From: Oasisia sp. SBJ-2009
Lineage: Eukaryota; Annelida; Polychaeta; Sabellida; Siboglinidae
DNA length: 64,000 bases
Assembly: GCA_964017155.1 (NCBI GenBank)
Contig: OZ024858.1
Span: forward strand, 30,307,187 to 30,371,186
Direction of reading: 5' to 3'
The notes under the pieces: model-generated
The model's database searches: none
The model's input: the letters and a program-made list of their open reading frames with translations, nothing else
What the model was told of the DNA's origin: nothing
Shown: positions 22,313-34,640 of the stretch, in pieces
Layout of the letters: every line of letters begins with the position of its first letter
How positions within the stretch are numbered: the first letter of the stretch is position 1
Program-made: the position numbers and the translations under genes

Positions 22313-24040
22313 CTTCCTTCCCTGAACACTGATGACCTGTGAATAGTCAGTGTTCACTTGCATCTAATAGTGGTTAGCGAGAGAGCTAATGTTCTTAAAT
22401 CTGGGTGCCTGTGCCATGTGTCATTGTTGTCCATGCTATATAGTGATGGTCGCATTATGCGTATTGGATGTCATATTCCAACCCACTCTTTACTGCCTTT
22501 GCTGTTTTGTTTCGTAGATGTAAAAGAAATGACACCAGGGTGTTGATAATTTCTTGGAATACTGTAATTCATAACTATGACGTATAAACTATTGCAAAGT
22601 GATCCAACACGTTAGTTTTGGTTAACTTTTCCACTATCAGAACTTCTGTTGGATGTGACTGAATTAGATAGATACACGGAAAAGCAAAGTTTCGTGGTAG
22701 GTAGATACGTATATAAATGGAACTCAACGTTATATTTACCCAGAAAAGACTCCCATGTTTGGCACACTAACCTGTAATCTGAGCACTAGTGTAACTTCAA
22801 GCGGAACTACTAGCCTCCACTGGAAATACACTTCCAGAAACTGCGTATGTCATAATTACATATTTTCACCTGTCGTACATATTTTGTTTATTAAAAGTAA
22901 CCATCGTATATATGCAATCGGTTATCGTTACAAGACTATGCGTTCTGTGGACTATCAATATACTTCCATGGGACAACATGTTGGCTTGACGTTTATCTGC
23001 ATTTGATTTAATGCATGCATAGTGTATAATTATTCCCAGGTTGCAAACAATGCTACACCAATGTTGTAATCATATTATCATGTTCACATATCAGTTATAA
23101 TGTAATGAATCTATCGACATGACATAGAATAACACATTATTTAATGTGTTGTATCGTGTGGACAATTTATTGGTAAACTTTGTGAGTATTACGCTTAATA
23201 ATGTACACTCTTGATTAACTTGTGCATTATATACTCGCGTAGTGCACATACATTACCTTATTGACATTACTGTTTTAGGGCTTGGAAACACGATTAACTG
23301 TTTCGCTACCTAAAATACAGATCGTTGAATGCACTTAATAATGATACACATCATAGCACATATAATTATATTTCATATTATGACAATGCTAGTCACATAT
23401 CATACGAATAACTAATTAACACTAGTTAAACATGTTTTAGAAAATAGGGTATACCCGGCTGAATGTACGAATTGAATGTATTACTCCATGGAAGAAATGG
23501 TCAAAAACAGATTGTTCAGCAGTGCATGTACTTGTATAGACATATCTGACCGCCTACAATATAGCATATAGGCCTACCAATGTGTTTATATAATTAGATT
23601 ATATAATTAGATGGAGTATGTGTGTTGTTGGTGTTGTGTTGTTGCACATATCAACGTTACCTCCATAAACCGCGTATGTGGCAATGTTCGCCAACTGACT
23701 GCATCGGGCGTTTCGGTACATGCTTTTGCAAATACCCTCTGATGTGATGGGATATATCCGATACACGTAGATTTGTTTACATAATACACGGACGGACGTA
23801 GCAATCGCTGCTGAAATAAGTCAGAGTCAAATCATATATTCTAAGCAAAACCGACATAACTAATGCAAATTATGTTGGTTATCTATCGTATAATTACTGA
23901 TGACATTTCGGTTTTCGCAACGCGTAAGAAGATACACTTGTGTTCGGAACCGATAAACTCGGTTCTAAACAGAACCGACATAACTACCGACATATCCAAG
24001 TACATTGGACTATTGTACTGCTGTATGCAGTCCAGGACAT
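22313..24040. other. 3' flank and AT-rich intergenic sequence
   Basis: Probably begins as the receptor 3' UTR. No further ORF or repeat family was recognised. Confidence 0.4.
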
Positions 24041-24059
24041 AGTGACGAGGTACATCTAT

Positions 24060-24570
24060 AAAACAATTTCAGACTGTCAGTCATGGAGGATCGAGCTAAA
24101 TACGATACTCTACCAACCCAGGAAGACCTCAATAAAGTCAGTGGATATTTTACCTGAGGAAAGTCTCCTGTGAACGACGGTATTCCACCCGAGATGGTGA
24201 CGAGCAGGAAACCCGTGCTGCTGCACCATCAGCATGAGCTTCTCTGTCTCTGTTCGGTGAAAGGCTATATTCCCTAGGACATGCAAGATGGCACCATCGT
24301 CATCTTATACAAGGGCGACCGAAGTTATTGTAAGAATTATTACGGCATCTCACTTCTCAGCATAGTAGCCAAGAACTTCGCTGGAGTTGCCCTGGCACTC
24401 CTACAGTTTCCGTCACGAGTCTACCATGAGTCGGTCGGCCGAACTACATAACTGCAAGAAAAGTGTCGAGAGCACTATTCATCGACTTCGTCGATTAAAC
24501 GAAAGCATTTGGCCTGGTCAGTGGAAACGGACACACCAGAATACTGCAGAAGTAAGGTTGCCCTCATAAC
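24060..24570 (+). pseudogene. LINE reverse transcriptase fragment
   Basis: Plus-strand frames contain RT palm blocks broken by stops and shifts: PTQEDLNKVSGYF, then GKSPVNDGIPPEMV (the K-P-x-x-DGIPPE block), HHQHELLCLC, QDGTIVILYKGDR, NYYGISLLSIVAKNFA. The RGISLLS block is recognisable with R changed to Y. After about 24420 the order jumps, indicating an internal deletion. Confidence 0.7.
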
Positions 24571-24596
24571 CGCCTTCCGGGTCGCAGTTCATAAAT

Positions 24597-24816
24597 ACTA
24601 ACCTCATAATATTTTAATGTTTTGAACGACATTTTTAGCAACTCTTCACACTCACAGTACTCACCAAAGGAGAGTTATCGAACAGACCGTGGCATTTAAT
24701 CCCAAAAATGGTTTATCGTTTCGATGCACATTGAGGATTTAATTTTTATCGCGAATTCGCAGAAACGTCAATCGGAAAAATGTGATCGAAAAAATGTAAG
24801 CCCAGCCCAGTAAATA
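24597..24816 (-). mobile_element. partial copy of the 796-1232 MITE family
   Basis: Aligns to the reverse complement of 796-1000, through gaacgacattt, aactcttcac, gagagtta, gtggcattta and tcgcagaaacgtc, and ends in the terminal AAAAAATGTAAGC. The other terminus is missing. Confidence 0.65.
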
Positions 24817-26550
24817 AAACTTGCACATTCCTTGGCCTTACCCTTAATTATTCCCTTCATCTGCAAAATTCATTTTATTCAACTGCAAACACTTTTCTTC
24901 CATTTATTTCTTATATTTCTATTACAATGCGCATCCCCTGCAAATATCAACAAACATTTTAAGAATGTTTAAGTTAGTTAGTTAAATGGAAGAAGAAACA
25001 CATCCGTCGCGCGCCGATCAAACACAACATTCTCCTCACATGCATGAACCGCTGATTTGCATACGCAACAAAAATCACGAAGTTTGGCCTAGTCTGGCAC
25101 GAAGTATTCGAGCCTACGAAAATAGTACGCTACGAAGCGTTTTTATATTCATCTTTATGCACAGCTAATATCACATTTGTAACCGATCAAGTGGGCCGTT
25201 TTAACTGCAATGTTTGCGTGCTGACTGCACGCTCCCGCTAGGTGAGGAACTGTCTATCACTCTATGTACGCGTCGTGTCGTCTGCCTGGCGCTGACGTCA
25301 GTGACAGATTTGGAGCTCGTGATGTGTGGATTACGCATACGCCCATGCTTGAAACAAGCCCAGGATATACAGGTACCATACTATATATACCGAATGTTGT
25401 GATGTATATATGTGTACTGGAGTTGTGTTGCTGAACGGCGTTGCCCCCGTGGCAATGACAATATTTCCCCATCTAAAGTAAACTGGTGTATCCAGGTTGC
25501 TTAGGCTAGCAAACGCCGACATGAAGCTATAAAAAACATGGCTGCCCAACATGTGCTTTTCGTCGTATAATCTGTTGAAAGAAACCTAAGGGAAAGTTGT
25601 TGAAGCAACACATGTAATCAATAATATTTGCTCTAGGAGATGTCACGTGGCAGTTGTAATTTAATTTGTAAACAAATTAACCTCTATCTAATCAATGTTG
25701 ACATTGTCATTGATCTTTGACTTTGTTGGCAAATTGGCAAAAAGGGGCAAAGGCTTGACGGGGACCTCGTCCTCGCTCACAATTTTGATTGTGACAAACA
25801 AACCGCGACATACTGGTCTGGATACACCAAAACACAACTCTGATTCTGTCCTCACGAAACGCGACCAGAACTCACTAGAAGTACCACTACTGCTAGGCTA
25901 GCAGACTCAGGTTTCAGAGTCAGACTCTCATCTCGCAGGCAGCTAATGCTAGGCTCTTGGGCATTTTTTTTCAAATATATTAAATAGCATTTGTTTTGTG
26001 ACATTCAAAAAGAGCTTCAAGAACCTTAAAGAATGATACCTAATTTGTTATAATAGGATGGATATTACTGGAGATATTTTACTTTGAAGGTGTCAATTAC
26101 GGGCCTTTTGTTTCAATGTATAGTAGAAATGGGTGAAAAACTGTGACTTGACAAAGTAGGCTTGAAAAGAGAGGTCAAGTTGGTTTATATCTTTATTACT
26201 TCTTAACATCCTTGAATGAAATTCGGTGTGTTCATTCCTGGGTATGGGTAAATTTCATATTACCGTACAATATCATGCGGTGACCCATGGGGTCAAGGTC
26301 ACATTTAAGGTCAAAACTTAACTAGGTTAATTGACGATAATAATCAAGAACATTTCAAATACCAATATAGGCACTCATAATTAAGTTAATCCCTCATTAT
26401 TTCAAATGACAATAGTGAGTTTGGCAAGTATAGGTCGGAATATGAGCTCTGATCACTGTATTTGGCGGCCATATTGGAATTTGAGCGGCCATGTTGGAGA
26501 ACCAAGGCGCAAAAAAAGCCCATCAGAACCCCATCATGTAATATACCAAA
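24817..26550. other. non-coding stretch, nothing firmly recognised
   Basis: Contains a segment rich in GGTCA motifs (near 26285-26315) resembling the inverted repeats of other elements here. No complete element could be bounded. Confidence 0.4.
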
Positions 26551-26727
26551 ATGTAGGTAATCATGTCAGGATAGCAAATATGTGCATAACAAAGTGATTA
26601 CTCACACTCAGATATAAATAGAACACGCCAGTAGAACAAGATCGCTCGGCCGCTATCACTATCAGTTTCCGGTTTGACTCTTCAATTGCGCCTTGGAGAC
26701 AGGCCAATACATTGTCACTGCTTGGAC

Positions 26728-28697
26728 TCAGCATGTGGCCAAGTGTCTTAAGTTGGCAACAGCCACTTTCATCTCGGGTACTACTTCTAAGTTGGTTTTC
26801 CCCTTCTGAATGCCATAGAAGACAGTCATCCATGGACCTGTGACTAACTTCCCCAACAATCCTAGGGCCCTCAAGTGAATGAGAATTGAGGGGTCAGCGA
26901 AGTCATGAATTATGGCTGTCCGCAGGGAGGAGATGTTGTTACATGCTCTCTGGAAGTATCCCATAAGAATGGGTTGGAGGGAAAACAACACGCCTGCCAG
27001 GTGGAAGATGACATGCAGTCGATTGCCAACGTAACGAATAAGCATGTTGGAACGTATCCCCTTCTGTTTGAGGAACATCTTGAATCCTTTGGGGTCCCCG
27101 CAACCTTGTTTGAAGCGCATTTTGGAAACTGCGTAAACCAGATTGTCCGCACAACAGGTTTTGCCAAAGCACTGTCCCTTTAGCTCTCTTGCCTCATCTA
27201 TCTTCCTCAGGGTAGAACTGGCTGCACTAGCTACTCCATCCAGGGGGTGAACATTACGGTTTAATTCCAACAAATTAATGTTGAGGTCCTCCTGCAGCTG
27301 CTGCCAGATACAGTGGTTCACTACTACCCGATCCGATATTGTATTCTTCAGCTTGGAAACCACAGTGTCTCTAACCTCAACAGTACTCTTGCCACTGAAT
27401 AGTGCATACGAATCACTAACATCATACAGGGCTTCCGTTATGTGTGACACATAGCCTTCCGTTTTCCCACCTGCCAGGGAATTGACCTGGAGTTCGAGTC
27501 CCCATGGTGAGTCTCCGGGAAACATCAGGTGCACTTCATTAATGTGCTCAGCTGAGGGTGATGAAGTGGCATCCCAGGCAATTGTAAGGTTTTCATTTGC
27601 CATGATTGCCTCACAGACTTGGATGTCATTGAGAATGCCAACTTCATATGCAAACTGTGCGACAGTTGTTGCATTTGCTTCAGACTCAAGCTGTAATCCA
27701 GTCATTTCCTCCACCACTTCTGCAATGACTGAACTTGTTTCCGTCACTGGAACCTGGTGAAGGATACACGCGTAGGCAGCCTTCCGATAGTTGGAGCTAT
27801 AGGTTTTTGCATCTTTTTTCACAGACACCACATGAGCTTCATCTTCTTCTATAAGTGCTGCACGGAGGCTTTCATTTTCTAGCTCCAGCTGGTTGCATCT
27901 TTTCTTGAAAGCATTTCGCTGTTTTTCTACAATTGCAAGATTTCCCTTATGCCTGCATTTACACTTTTTCCTGGGGTTTGGAGAAACTATCACAAACCCA
28001 AGATCCTTTTTAAGACGCTTAATTGCTCTGTCTTTTTCACGTAAAGTTTTGATTAGCTTTCGTCTGGCGATCCTAAGTTCCATCTCAATCTTCGTTTTGT
28101 GCTCAAGTGCTTGTCGCAAACTTCTCCTGGTGGCACTGGAAATATAAATTTCATCAATCTGCCTCTTCCTTTTGCGGTTGACGGTTATCAAGCTTGCCAT
28201 GGCAACCCTACTCTTAACGCATTTGCCACAGTCAGTTTTTAATTTTTTGGGAGATGGAGTGCTAAAAGACCTTTCACCCAAAGACATCCCTGGCTCAGCA
28301 TCAACAGAGAAAGAAGGAGAAATGGACTGATCAGCTGAACCTTTCTTGATAGGAAAGTTAAATTCCTCCTGGAGGAATTGCATAAGGTGATGTCCATCAC
28401 GCCCAAGATTTTTCTTCTTCTTTTCCACAGATTTGACAAGGAAAGCAATAGCGCTTTTAACACTATCCATGTCCACATTATCAACAATTAATCCACTGTT
28501 CTTTGCAATTTAAGTAAGATGCCTCGCAGTAGCGGTAAATTGAGCAGACTTGTTTGCTGACTGCAAGAAGACGACAAGTCCTTTTCTTATTGTGCCACAA
28601 AGCAATCTACAGTCAGCATCATCAATGTCTGCCTTGAAAGTCTCAACATAGGATTTCAGTTCACCAACAGTCTTCAGCAGTGCGGGAGGAGAGGAAC
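26728..28697 (-). CDS. putative DNA-transposon-type protein, exon 2 (one in-frame stop)
   Basis: The exon starts at acceptor cttctttcag (28698-28707). It encodes a helical N-terminus (SYVETFKADIDDADCRLL), a TAA stop at 28510-28512, then an open 582-residue frame. That part has a Lys/Arg-rich coiled-coil region (about residues 110-210 of the 582), then IAWDATSS near 302 and ISDRVVVNHC near 382. A conserved-looking block follows: GKTCCADNLVYAVSKMRFKQ, GDPKGFKMF, VGNRLHVIFHLAG, LGLLGKLVTGPWMTVFYG. The Asp residues at about 302 and 382 could belong to an RNase H-fold DDE core. I recall related multi-copy invertebrate proteins but cannot name the superfamily. The frame shifts at about 26745, after which similarity appears to continue (LSPSSDNVLACLQ). 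Confidence 0.6.
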
Positions 28698-28942
28698 CTG
28701 AAAGAAGGATGTAGGATTTTTTAGGAACATGCGTCAATAAAGAGATGACTGAAACATATGAAATTATATGCTGGCTACTTCACTAGAATAGAATATCTAT
28801 GTACAGTGACATCGCAAGACAAACACCTCACATTCAAAGGGTTGCGCATAACTTTTAAAGCAGATTTTCTGAAACATTCTTTCTTATATTTTCAAAGTTC
28901 CCTTTTATAATAAATAATAATGATAGTAATAAATTAACTCAC

Positions 28943-28952
28943 CTGCATCCAT
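28943..28952 (-). CDS. putative DNA-transposon-type protein, exon 1
   Basis: A 10-nt coding end, ATGGATGCAG, followed by a consensus donor gtgagt. Joined to the exon at 28697 it gives MDAGSSPPALLK in frame. The splice pair is good in both sequence and phase. Confidence 0.5.
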
Positions 28953-30790
28953 GTTGCTGTCTTTGTGACACACCACCAACTAGCCTACGTCATACTGTGG
29001 GATTAGGTCAAGTTGAGTAGTTGAACGCGAAAGTGGCAAAATATAAGATAGCACATCTTTCCTCCAGTCAGGAGGTTTAACTGAACTGCAATGAAATAAA
29101 ATCACCTATAAAACCGAACTAAAATAATAAAAGTAAAGACCAACAGTCAAAGACCACATTCCCAAAACCATAATTACTCATAATTCATATATTTATAAAC
29201 CATTCTTTTTATTGTTAAATTGTAACCATATTATCTGTGTATCATTTATTTTATTTATTATTAGTTCATTTATTTTATTGTATGTACATATAATATTAAC
29301 TTTTAGTCTGAAATAAAACAAACTGAATGACATGTGCTTTTATTTACAAACAAACCAGCCACTGAAAGACTGCAAAACCCATCACGTGACTTTCAAAAGC
29401 CAATCAGAGTAGAGATATGGCAAGCTGGCTGATTCAATCTAGCCTGCTTATGTCATTAAAATCCAGTTAATCCTTGAAGCAAGAGTAAAAATAATCAAAG
29501 AAATGTCTATGATCATGTTTGTAACTTTATTGTCTTTCATATTTTGAGCTATTATTTCAATTAGAAGGTGCGATGATTGGTTTAATGGACAAAGCATGGC
29601 CGGGGTTTTCATCATATTTCTCTCCGTGTGCTAAGCGGTATCTCAAATGGCGGCCACCATTAAGTGCATTGCGGGACCAGGGATCGCTGTGAAATTTGGA
29701 ATAAAGTTAGTTTAGATCTTAATAGTAATCTCTACAAGGGTCCTAACGATCTCTGACCCCCCGCAGAATATGTAAATTAGGTCTGAAACTCACCTTCAAC
29801 TTGAAATTCAAAAAAAATCGTCAAAACGTAACGCATTTAAACAGGCGAAAAAACGGGATGTTCCTCAACATGGCGGCGTTTTCAGTTCAAATATGCGTGG
29901 TAAAACACCAAAAAAAATGCATTTTCGAACGCCCATTTTTACGACGGCTAAAAAATGATGACGTCACCGCGTGCATCACAGTGCATAGCGGAACCGTGAA
30001 TATTTTCAAGTGCCTACTAATGCTGTGCCTGTGGACCGTGTCTAAGTAGTGGTGGGTCGGGCTGTGTTTGAGTTAAATGCAGCATGGCTGAATACTTCTA
30101 AGAAGCAGATAAATTGAGATTAGTGTTGCAATAAACACATTTGTCAGGCGGTGAAGTGTACTATATCTAGACTTGGTGGGCATGTGAGCTGAAAGAAAGG
30201 GTCTGCCTCGTCCTCTGGACAGCATGATCATCATAACACACGGCCACTGGGAAGTAATCTTTTATCATCTACAAGCCATTGTGAAATGCGCATGTAAAAT
30301 AATTGGGCGTGATTTGCTATCCATTGAATCCATTTACCATGTCCGCTGTGCCCAGAAATCCACGAGTGCTTGTATACAACACACCCAGCTATATTAGGTT
30401 TAAAAACATGTTTTCATTCAAAGGTCGTGAGACACTTGAACCGCTACCTGCACTATTTTATGTCATCGTGCTTATTTATTGTTTGCTTATTTATTTACGT
30501 ATTTATCAACGTGTGTGTACCTCATAATTATCAGTTTTTTATATATCACTGATTAATTATGTTTTATATTTATGTGCCATTATACATTCTTTATACTCAG
30601 TTTAGTTATGTCGCTGTGCCTATTTATTATTCTTTATTTTAATTGTCAGCTTAATTTTGTACAGCCAGTTAACTAATTTATTGATATTGTTTAAGTACAC
30701 ATCTATGCATTTTTTATTTAGGTTACGTTATTTATGTTAAGATAATGTTCAGAATATATTGGTATGATTCCAAACAAATTTCATAATTAC
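28953..30790. other. non-coding stretch, nothing recognised
   Basis: AT-rich; no family resemblance in any frame. Inverted repeats for the upstream transposase-like gene were looked for and not found by eye. Confidence 0.4.
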
Positions 30791-30819
30791 ACAACTAGCA
30801 ATGTTCTACTTACTTCTAC

Positions 30820-30849
30820 GTTTCGACCACTATCGGCGGCCTTCTTCAG
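30820..30849 (-). other. hammerhead-like core motif in a Penelope-like 3' region
   Basis: On the minus strand: CTGAAGA, an imperfect stem (GGCCGCC with GTGGTC across GATA), then GAAAC. This fits the CUGANGA...GAAA core of hammerhead ribozymes, which Penelope-like elements are known to carry. The cleavage-site strand and stems I/III were not located. Confidence 0.3.
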
Positions 30850-30865
30850 GAACTATATTCAGTGG

Positions 30866-31145
30866 TCACTGCTCGCTAGATGGCGTGGCGAGCAGACTGT
30901 CCCACATGTGATTTAGTCTGTAGCGCCTGGCGTCTCTATTCATAGTTGGTTCCGTCTTCCTAATCCATATGGCTTCTTTTATCCAACGCGCACACCTGTT
31001 TGTCTCTTTATCCACCACTTTCGCTCCCTCCCAGTCTATCACACATTTGTGTCTGTCCACGTGGTCAGTTATGGCTGATTTGTGTACGACGTTTGTCGAA
31101 CATTTCCTTGCCTCGCGAGTAAAACGTCTAGATGTTACTGTTTCA
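30866..31145 (-). pseudogene. C-terminal nuclease-like fragment of a Penelope-like element
   Basis: Minus-strand frame: ETVTSRRFTREARKC, then KSAITDHVDRHKCVIDWEGA, KVVDKETNRCARWIKEAIWI, NRDARRYRLNHMWDSLL. This matches the end of the GIY-YIG-type domain common in animal Penelope-like and related elements (H-x-IDW, V-D-R/K-E, R-x-x-KEAI-x-I, NRD-x-G). The RT part is absent. Confidence 0.5.
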
Positions 31146-31166
31146 ACTTCAATTTTTTTTTTTTAA

Positions 31167-31991
31167 GGATGTTGAGGTGCGTTCATCAAGTTGACCTTCA
31201 ACATGGTTTGGCATTTGGCGGATTTCAATGAGATCATTTCTCGACAATTTTGAGTGGGATATCAATGTTTGCAACATGAATAATATCGACAGCAATCACG
31301 TAGACCTTATTATCATCCATCTACGGTGTCTGTGCGACTTTTCGTTGTTGAGATTCGAAGAAGATGAAGGTTTTTTTAAGGTATTTTATTATATGGACTA
31401 TGGTCGCCTTGCTTCTGATAAGGGAACATCTATTTGTGAAAAGAGTGTGCTATCTTTCGATAGTCGAGTGTTGATTTTACATAGGAAAAAACACTCCATT
31501 CTGCAATATGATCGGTAAACGGTAGCCATTTGGTAAATTATAGCATGATTTTTGTCTTCAATCACGTTGCCGTTGATTACAAAAGCAATTATAATTTGAA
31601 AACTAACCATCACAATTGGATAACTGTGTTACTAGGATAACACTAATATATCATAAATACATCTCTAGGCTACATTAGTTTCACAGGGTCACTGTGGTGT
31701 GTTCTGGAATTTTTAGCATGATGGAGTTGCTTATTTATTTTGTCATCATAATTGTTGAAGTTAGCTTCATGATCTGAAATGTAATTGATTGCAGTATAGA
31801 CATTTTAATAACACACTTCATTCCATGTACAGTGCAATTAATTTAATATATTTTTATGCATCTGTTGTCGAGTTATCCGTATTTTGATGCAAGCAACATG
31901 CAACGTAATTCACAGATGGCTGCCATCTTAAAATTGTGTGGCGACAGCAGGGTGTAAGATAAGAAGGCTGTCTACCTAGTAAAGAGTTAAT
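31167..31991. repeat. dispersed repeat, copy 1 (825 bp)
   Basis: Collinear with 45114-46017 in the same orientation. Shared landmarks include ggatgttga, the ctacggtgtctgtgcgactt block and the terminal gtaaagagttaat. No inverted or direct terminal repeats were seen and no protein family is recognised, so the class is unknown. Confidence 0.8.
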
Positions 31992-32127
31992 GTGCAAGAT
32001 CTTTTTGAAAGTTCACTGGTTTCGATCAATATTCATACCTTCTTCGATGAGAAAAACAGACTCAGGATGTGCAGTTATGAAAGACAGAAAAGTAGCAAGT
32101 AAGCATGTCCATGTAGTACGTATCAGC

Positions 32128-33123
32128 TAGGGATGGGATGATACATATTTTTAATTTTCGGTTCGATTTTCGATATTTGACCCATGGTTCGATATATTCA
32201 CGATACTTTCCACAACAACGCCAACTATCACACAATATTTTTAATGAACTATTTTAAGTGCAGTAATCTTTATTCGTAATGATCACATGTAACCTTTATA
32301 CAATTGAAAATAAACCTATTTTTAATTACTATCAATTGTCATAAATTATCATAAAACCAAAATCTGTAGGACTAAACTGTATCTTAGCTAGAAAACAAAA
32401 CATACCATTCTGGTAATGTCCAAACTACGAAATAAAACTTTGTAATCATGTAATATTCAACAGCAGGCGATGTCATGTCATCACAACACTTGTTTCAATG
32501 TCTGCTGCTTCGGGGCGGTACTGCGGATTGGTTTGCAAATTTTACTGTCAGTTTGTGACTGTTCTGGATGGTGTCGTAGCAAATGTTAAAAGTGCTGCCA
32601 CCTCGCGAGGTGGCAGCACTTTTAACTCTCAACTATTCAGCAAAGTTACACAGCCGAGCGAGAGTCGATTAACGATTTAACAGACACAGCAACCTTTAGT
32701 TACAGCTTTCATTTATACCACTTCCCTAACGGTGGGAAACCTTTATTTTATCAACCGCACAATCCCGAGACAGCCCTACTGCTGGCAGCTGACAGGGCTG
32801 TCTCAGGATTGCGTAATGCACACCAGGGAGTGTAGATTCGGTAGTGGTTTCTCAACCCTGTGACGGGAGGCGTACGCTGACGGGAGAATTGTGATCACTC
32901 AACTTTGGGACAGCATTGTTACCCCATAGGAAATGTTTCTGGGCTGGCAGCCTTATCAATATTTCTTCCCAGCAAATACGTCACGTCACTCACGTGTACG
33001 GAAACACTGATTAGGCGCTGACGATGTGCCATTAAAAAAAAAACCGCAGTACGCAAACTGACGATGGTTCGTGAACCTTAAAACCATGAATACCGTGAAC
33101 CGTGATTAATCATCCCATCCCTA
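32128..33123 (+). mobile_element. hAT-type non-autonomous element, copy 1
   Basis: Begins TAGGGATGGGATGAT and ends ATCATCCCATCCCTA, typical hAT termini. The flanking 8-mers gtatcagc and ttgtcatc agree at 5 of 8 positions, a plausibly decayed target duplication. The left end is collinear with the inverted copy at 38893-40206. No transposase frame. Confidence 0.8.
32585..32626. repeat. 42-bp perfect palindrome inside hAT copy 1
   Basis: The 21-bp arm GTTAAAAGTGCTGCCACCTC(G) meets its complement with no loop. A second hairpin, near 32756-32815, pairs caatcccgagacagccct with agggctgtctcaggattg. Confidence 0.9.
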
Positions 33124-33410
33124 TTGTCATCGGCCTAGCCAAAACATAAAATATTGCAGCACCTAATGAATAACACAGAATTTGCAATGGCAACACAAAC
33201 AGTGTGAGTGTGCTTGTACTTGTGCAACTTCAGGCTCTAATTTGTCCCAAAAGATGCTTGACTAGGGGTATGCTTTCAGTACCTTGACATTTTGAAACTC
33301 TGAAACATAATGACGGCACAGTATGGATCACATTTGTGGTCATTTTGCATCATTCAGTCAAAGGTGTATCGATAGTAATTCTTGTAAAAAAAGTTATTGA
33401 TGATGGCTGA

Positions 33411-33579
33411 TTAAAAATGTGACTGGTAAAATGCAACAAGCTGTTCTAGCATAATTTCATTGAATTTGTCGTTTCTTTCTATTTCGATCACCAAAAGATC
33501 CTCCAACGTGTATACCACAAACAGACACAGTTTCCGTTCGGTGCAAAACAGTCGACCTTGTATTTGATAATAGTACTTA
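33411..33579 (-). pseudogene. YqaJ-like exonuclease pseudogene, 3' part
   Basis: Minus-strand frame YYYQIQGRLFCTERKLCLFV, VYTLEDLLVIEIERN, EQLVAFYQSHF. The QxQGxLxxTxxxxCxFVV block is the C-terminal part of the YqaJ/lambda-exonuclease fold. It continues the protein begun at 34641-35085; the pogo-like element at 33580-34640 lies between. Confidence 0.75.
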
Positions 33580-34640
33580 CAGTTGTGCCTCTTCATAATG
33601 CAACTCGCTATAATGCGAATTGGATATCACGCATCAGTCAAAGACCCCAAATTTCAGCCGCCAGGGGAGAAATGGGTGCTACGGCTAACAATAATGCTGT
33701 AATAACTGTATGTGACTTGCTTAATGAAGTTCTCATGTCTGTCTTGTGCAGGTGCATCATGAAATAGTTTGTTGCCAAACACAAAATGTAACGTAAAAGT
33801 ACAACTGAGTTAATTGTGTGCTCTGGCTTCTGCTCTGCTGTCTGCATCGCAGCACAAATCTGATTGTGTTTCATACTGATCTGTTGTGTAACCTCTTCTC
33901 TTATTCCCTGAGGGGTTCCATGTGATGGTTTGACGGGTGATGGTTTCTGGAGGTTTCCTGAGTGTGTGTCCTATCCACCTCTATTTTTTTGTCTTCTATA
34001 CGTCATTTTCTATGGATAGTAACGCTTGGTCATTTTCCAGAGTGTGGTGTTGGATACCTTGTCTGTCCACTTTGAACAGGTGTAAGATTCTGCGCAGGCA
34101 TTTGTTGATGAAGGTCTGTATTCTTGTTAGTGTCTTCTGTGTACTTCACCATGTCTCAAATTCATAAAGTAAAACTGCCTTGACATTTGAATTGAATATT
34201 CTCCGTTTGATGTTAATTTTCATTTGTTTTTCTCCAAATTTTTCTCAACATGATGAATGCAAATCTTGCTTTGTGTATCCATAATTATTATAGGTTCTAA
34301 TATTTTACTGACTTCGGCAACACGTCAATTAATTTGTATGTTTTGGCTGCCGAGTGCAAGGTTATTATAATAGACCAGCGACAGCAGCATTCTATTATTG
34401 CTCCGTTTGTTTCGTCAGACGAGGCATAATACACACTGACATCAAATGGTTGTCAATCTAAATTAGTTTTATAAATCATATATAGAACTTGCAACCAGCA
34501 CATTGGTTTTGTTTGCTTGTGTGACATTTTTGGTGGTGGTTGTGCCTCTGGTGGGATATGTATACGGTACAACGTGCCCCATTTATAACGCGGTTCCATT
34601 TTGTGGACCCTATCTACCGCGTTATACCGAGGCGTAATTG
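33580..34640. mobile_element. pogo/Tigger-like element in the YqaJ pseudogene, TA target
   Basis: The left end is CAGTTGTGCCTCTTCATAAT, and the right end read inwards is CAATTACGCCTCGGTATAAC, about 15 of 22 matching. Both resemble the pogo/Tigger end CAGTTGTGCCTCGTTATAAC. TA lies on both sides (33578-33579 and 34641-34642). The YqaJ reading resumes at the junction apart from a one-base offset. No transposase is recognisable; a LINE fragment lies inside. Confidence 0.7.
33880..34190 (-). pseudogene. LINE C-terminal fragment inside the pogo-like element
   Basis: Minus-strand residues include VLLYEFETW, then RIQTFINKCLRRILHLF and [20 protein letters not shown]. This is the C-terminal end of a common animal non-LTR RT (VLLYGxETW...INxCLRxILxI...RWIGHxLRKPxxxIxRxALxWNPxG). 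One stop follows ETW and one precedes RWIGH. Confidence 0.75.

Noticed and set aside
27482..27760. Plus-strand ORFs opposite the transposase-like gene
   Set aside because: Antisense shadows of the 582-residue frame.
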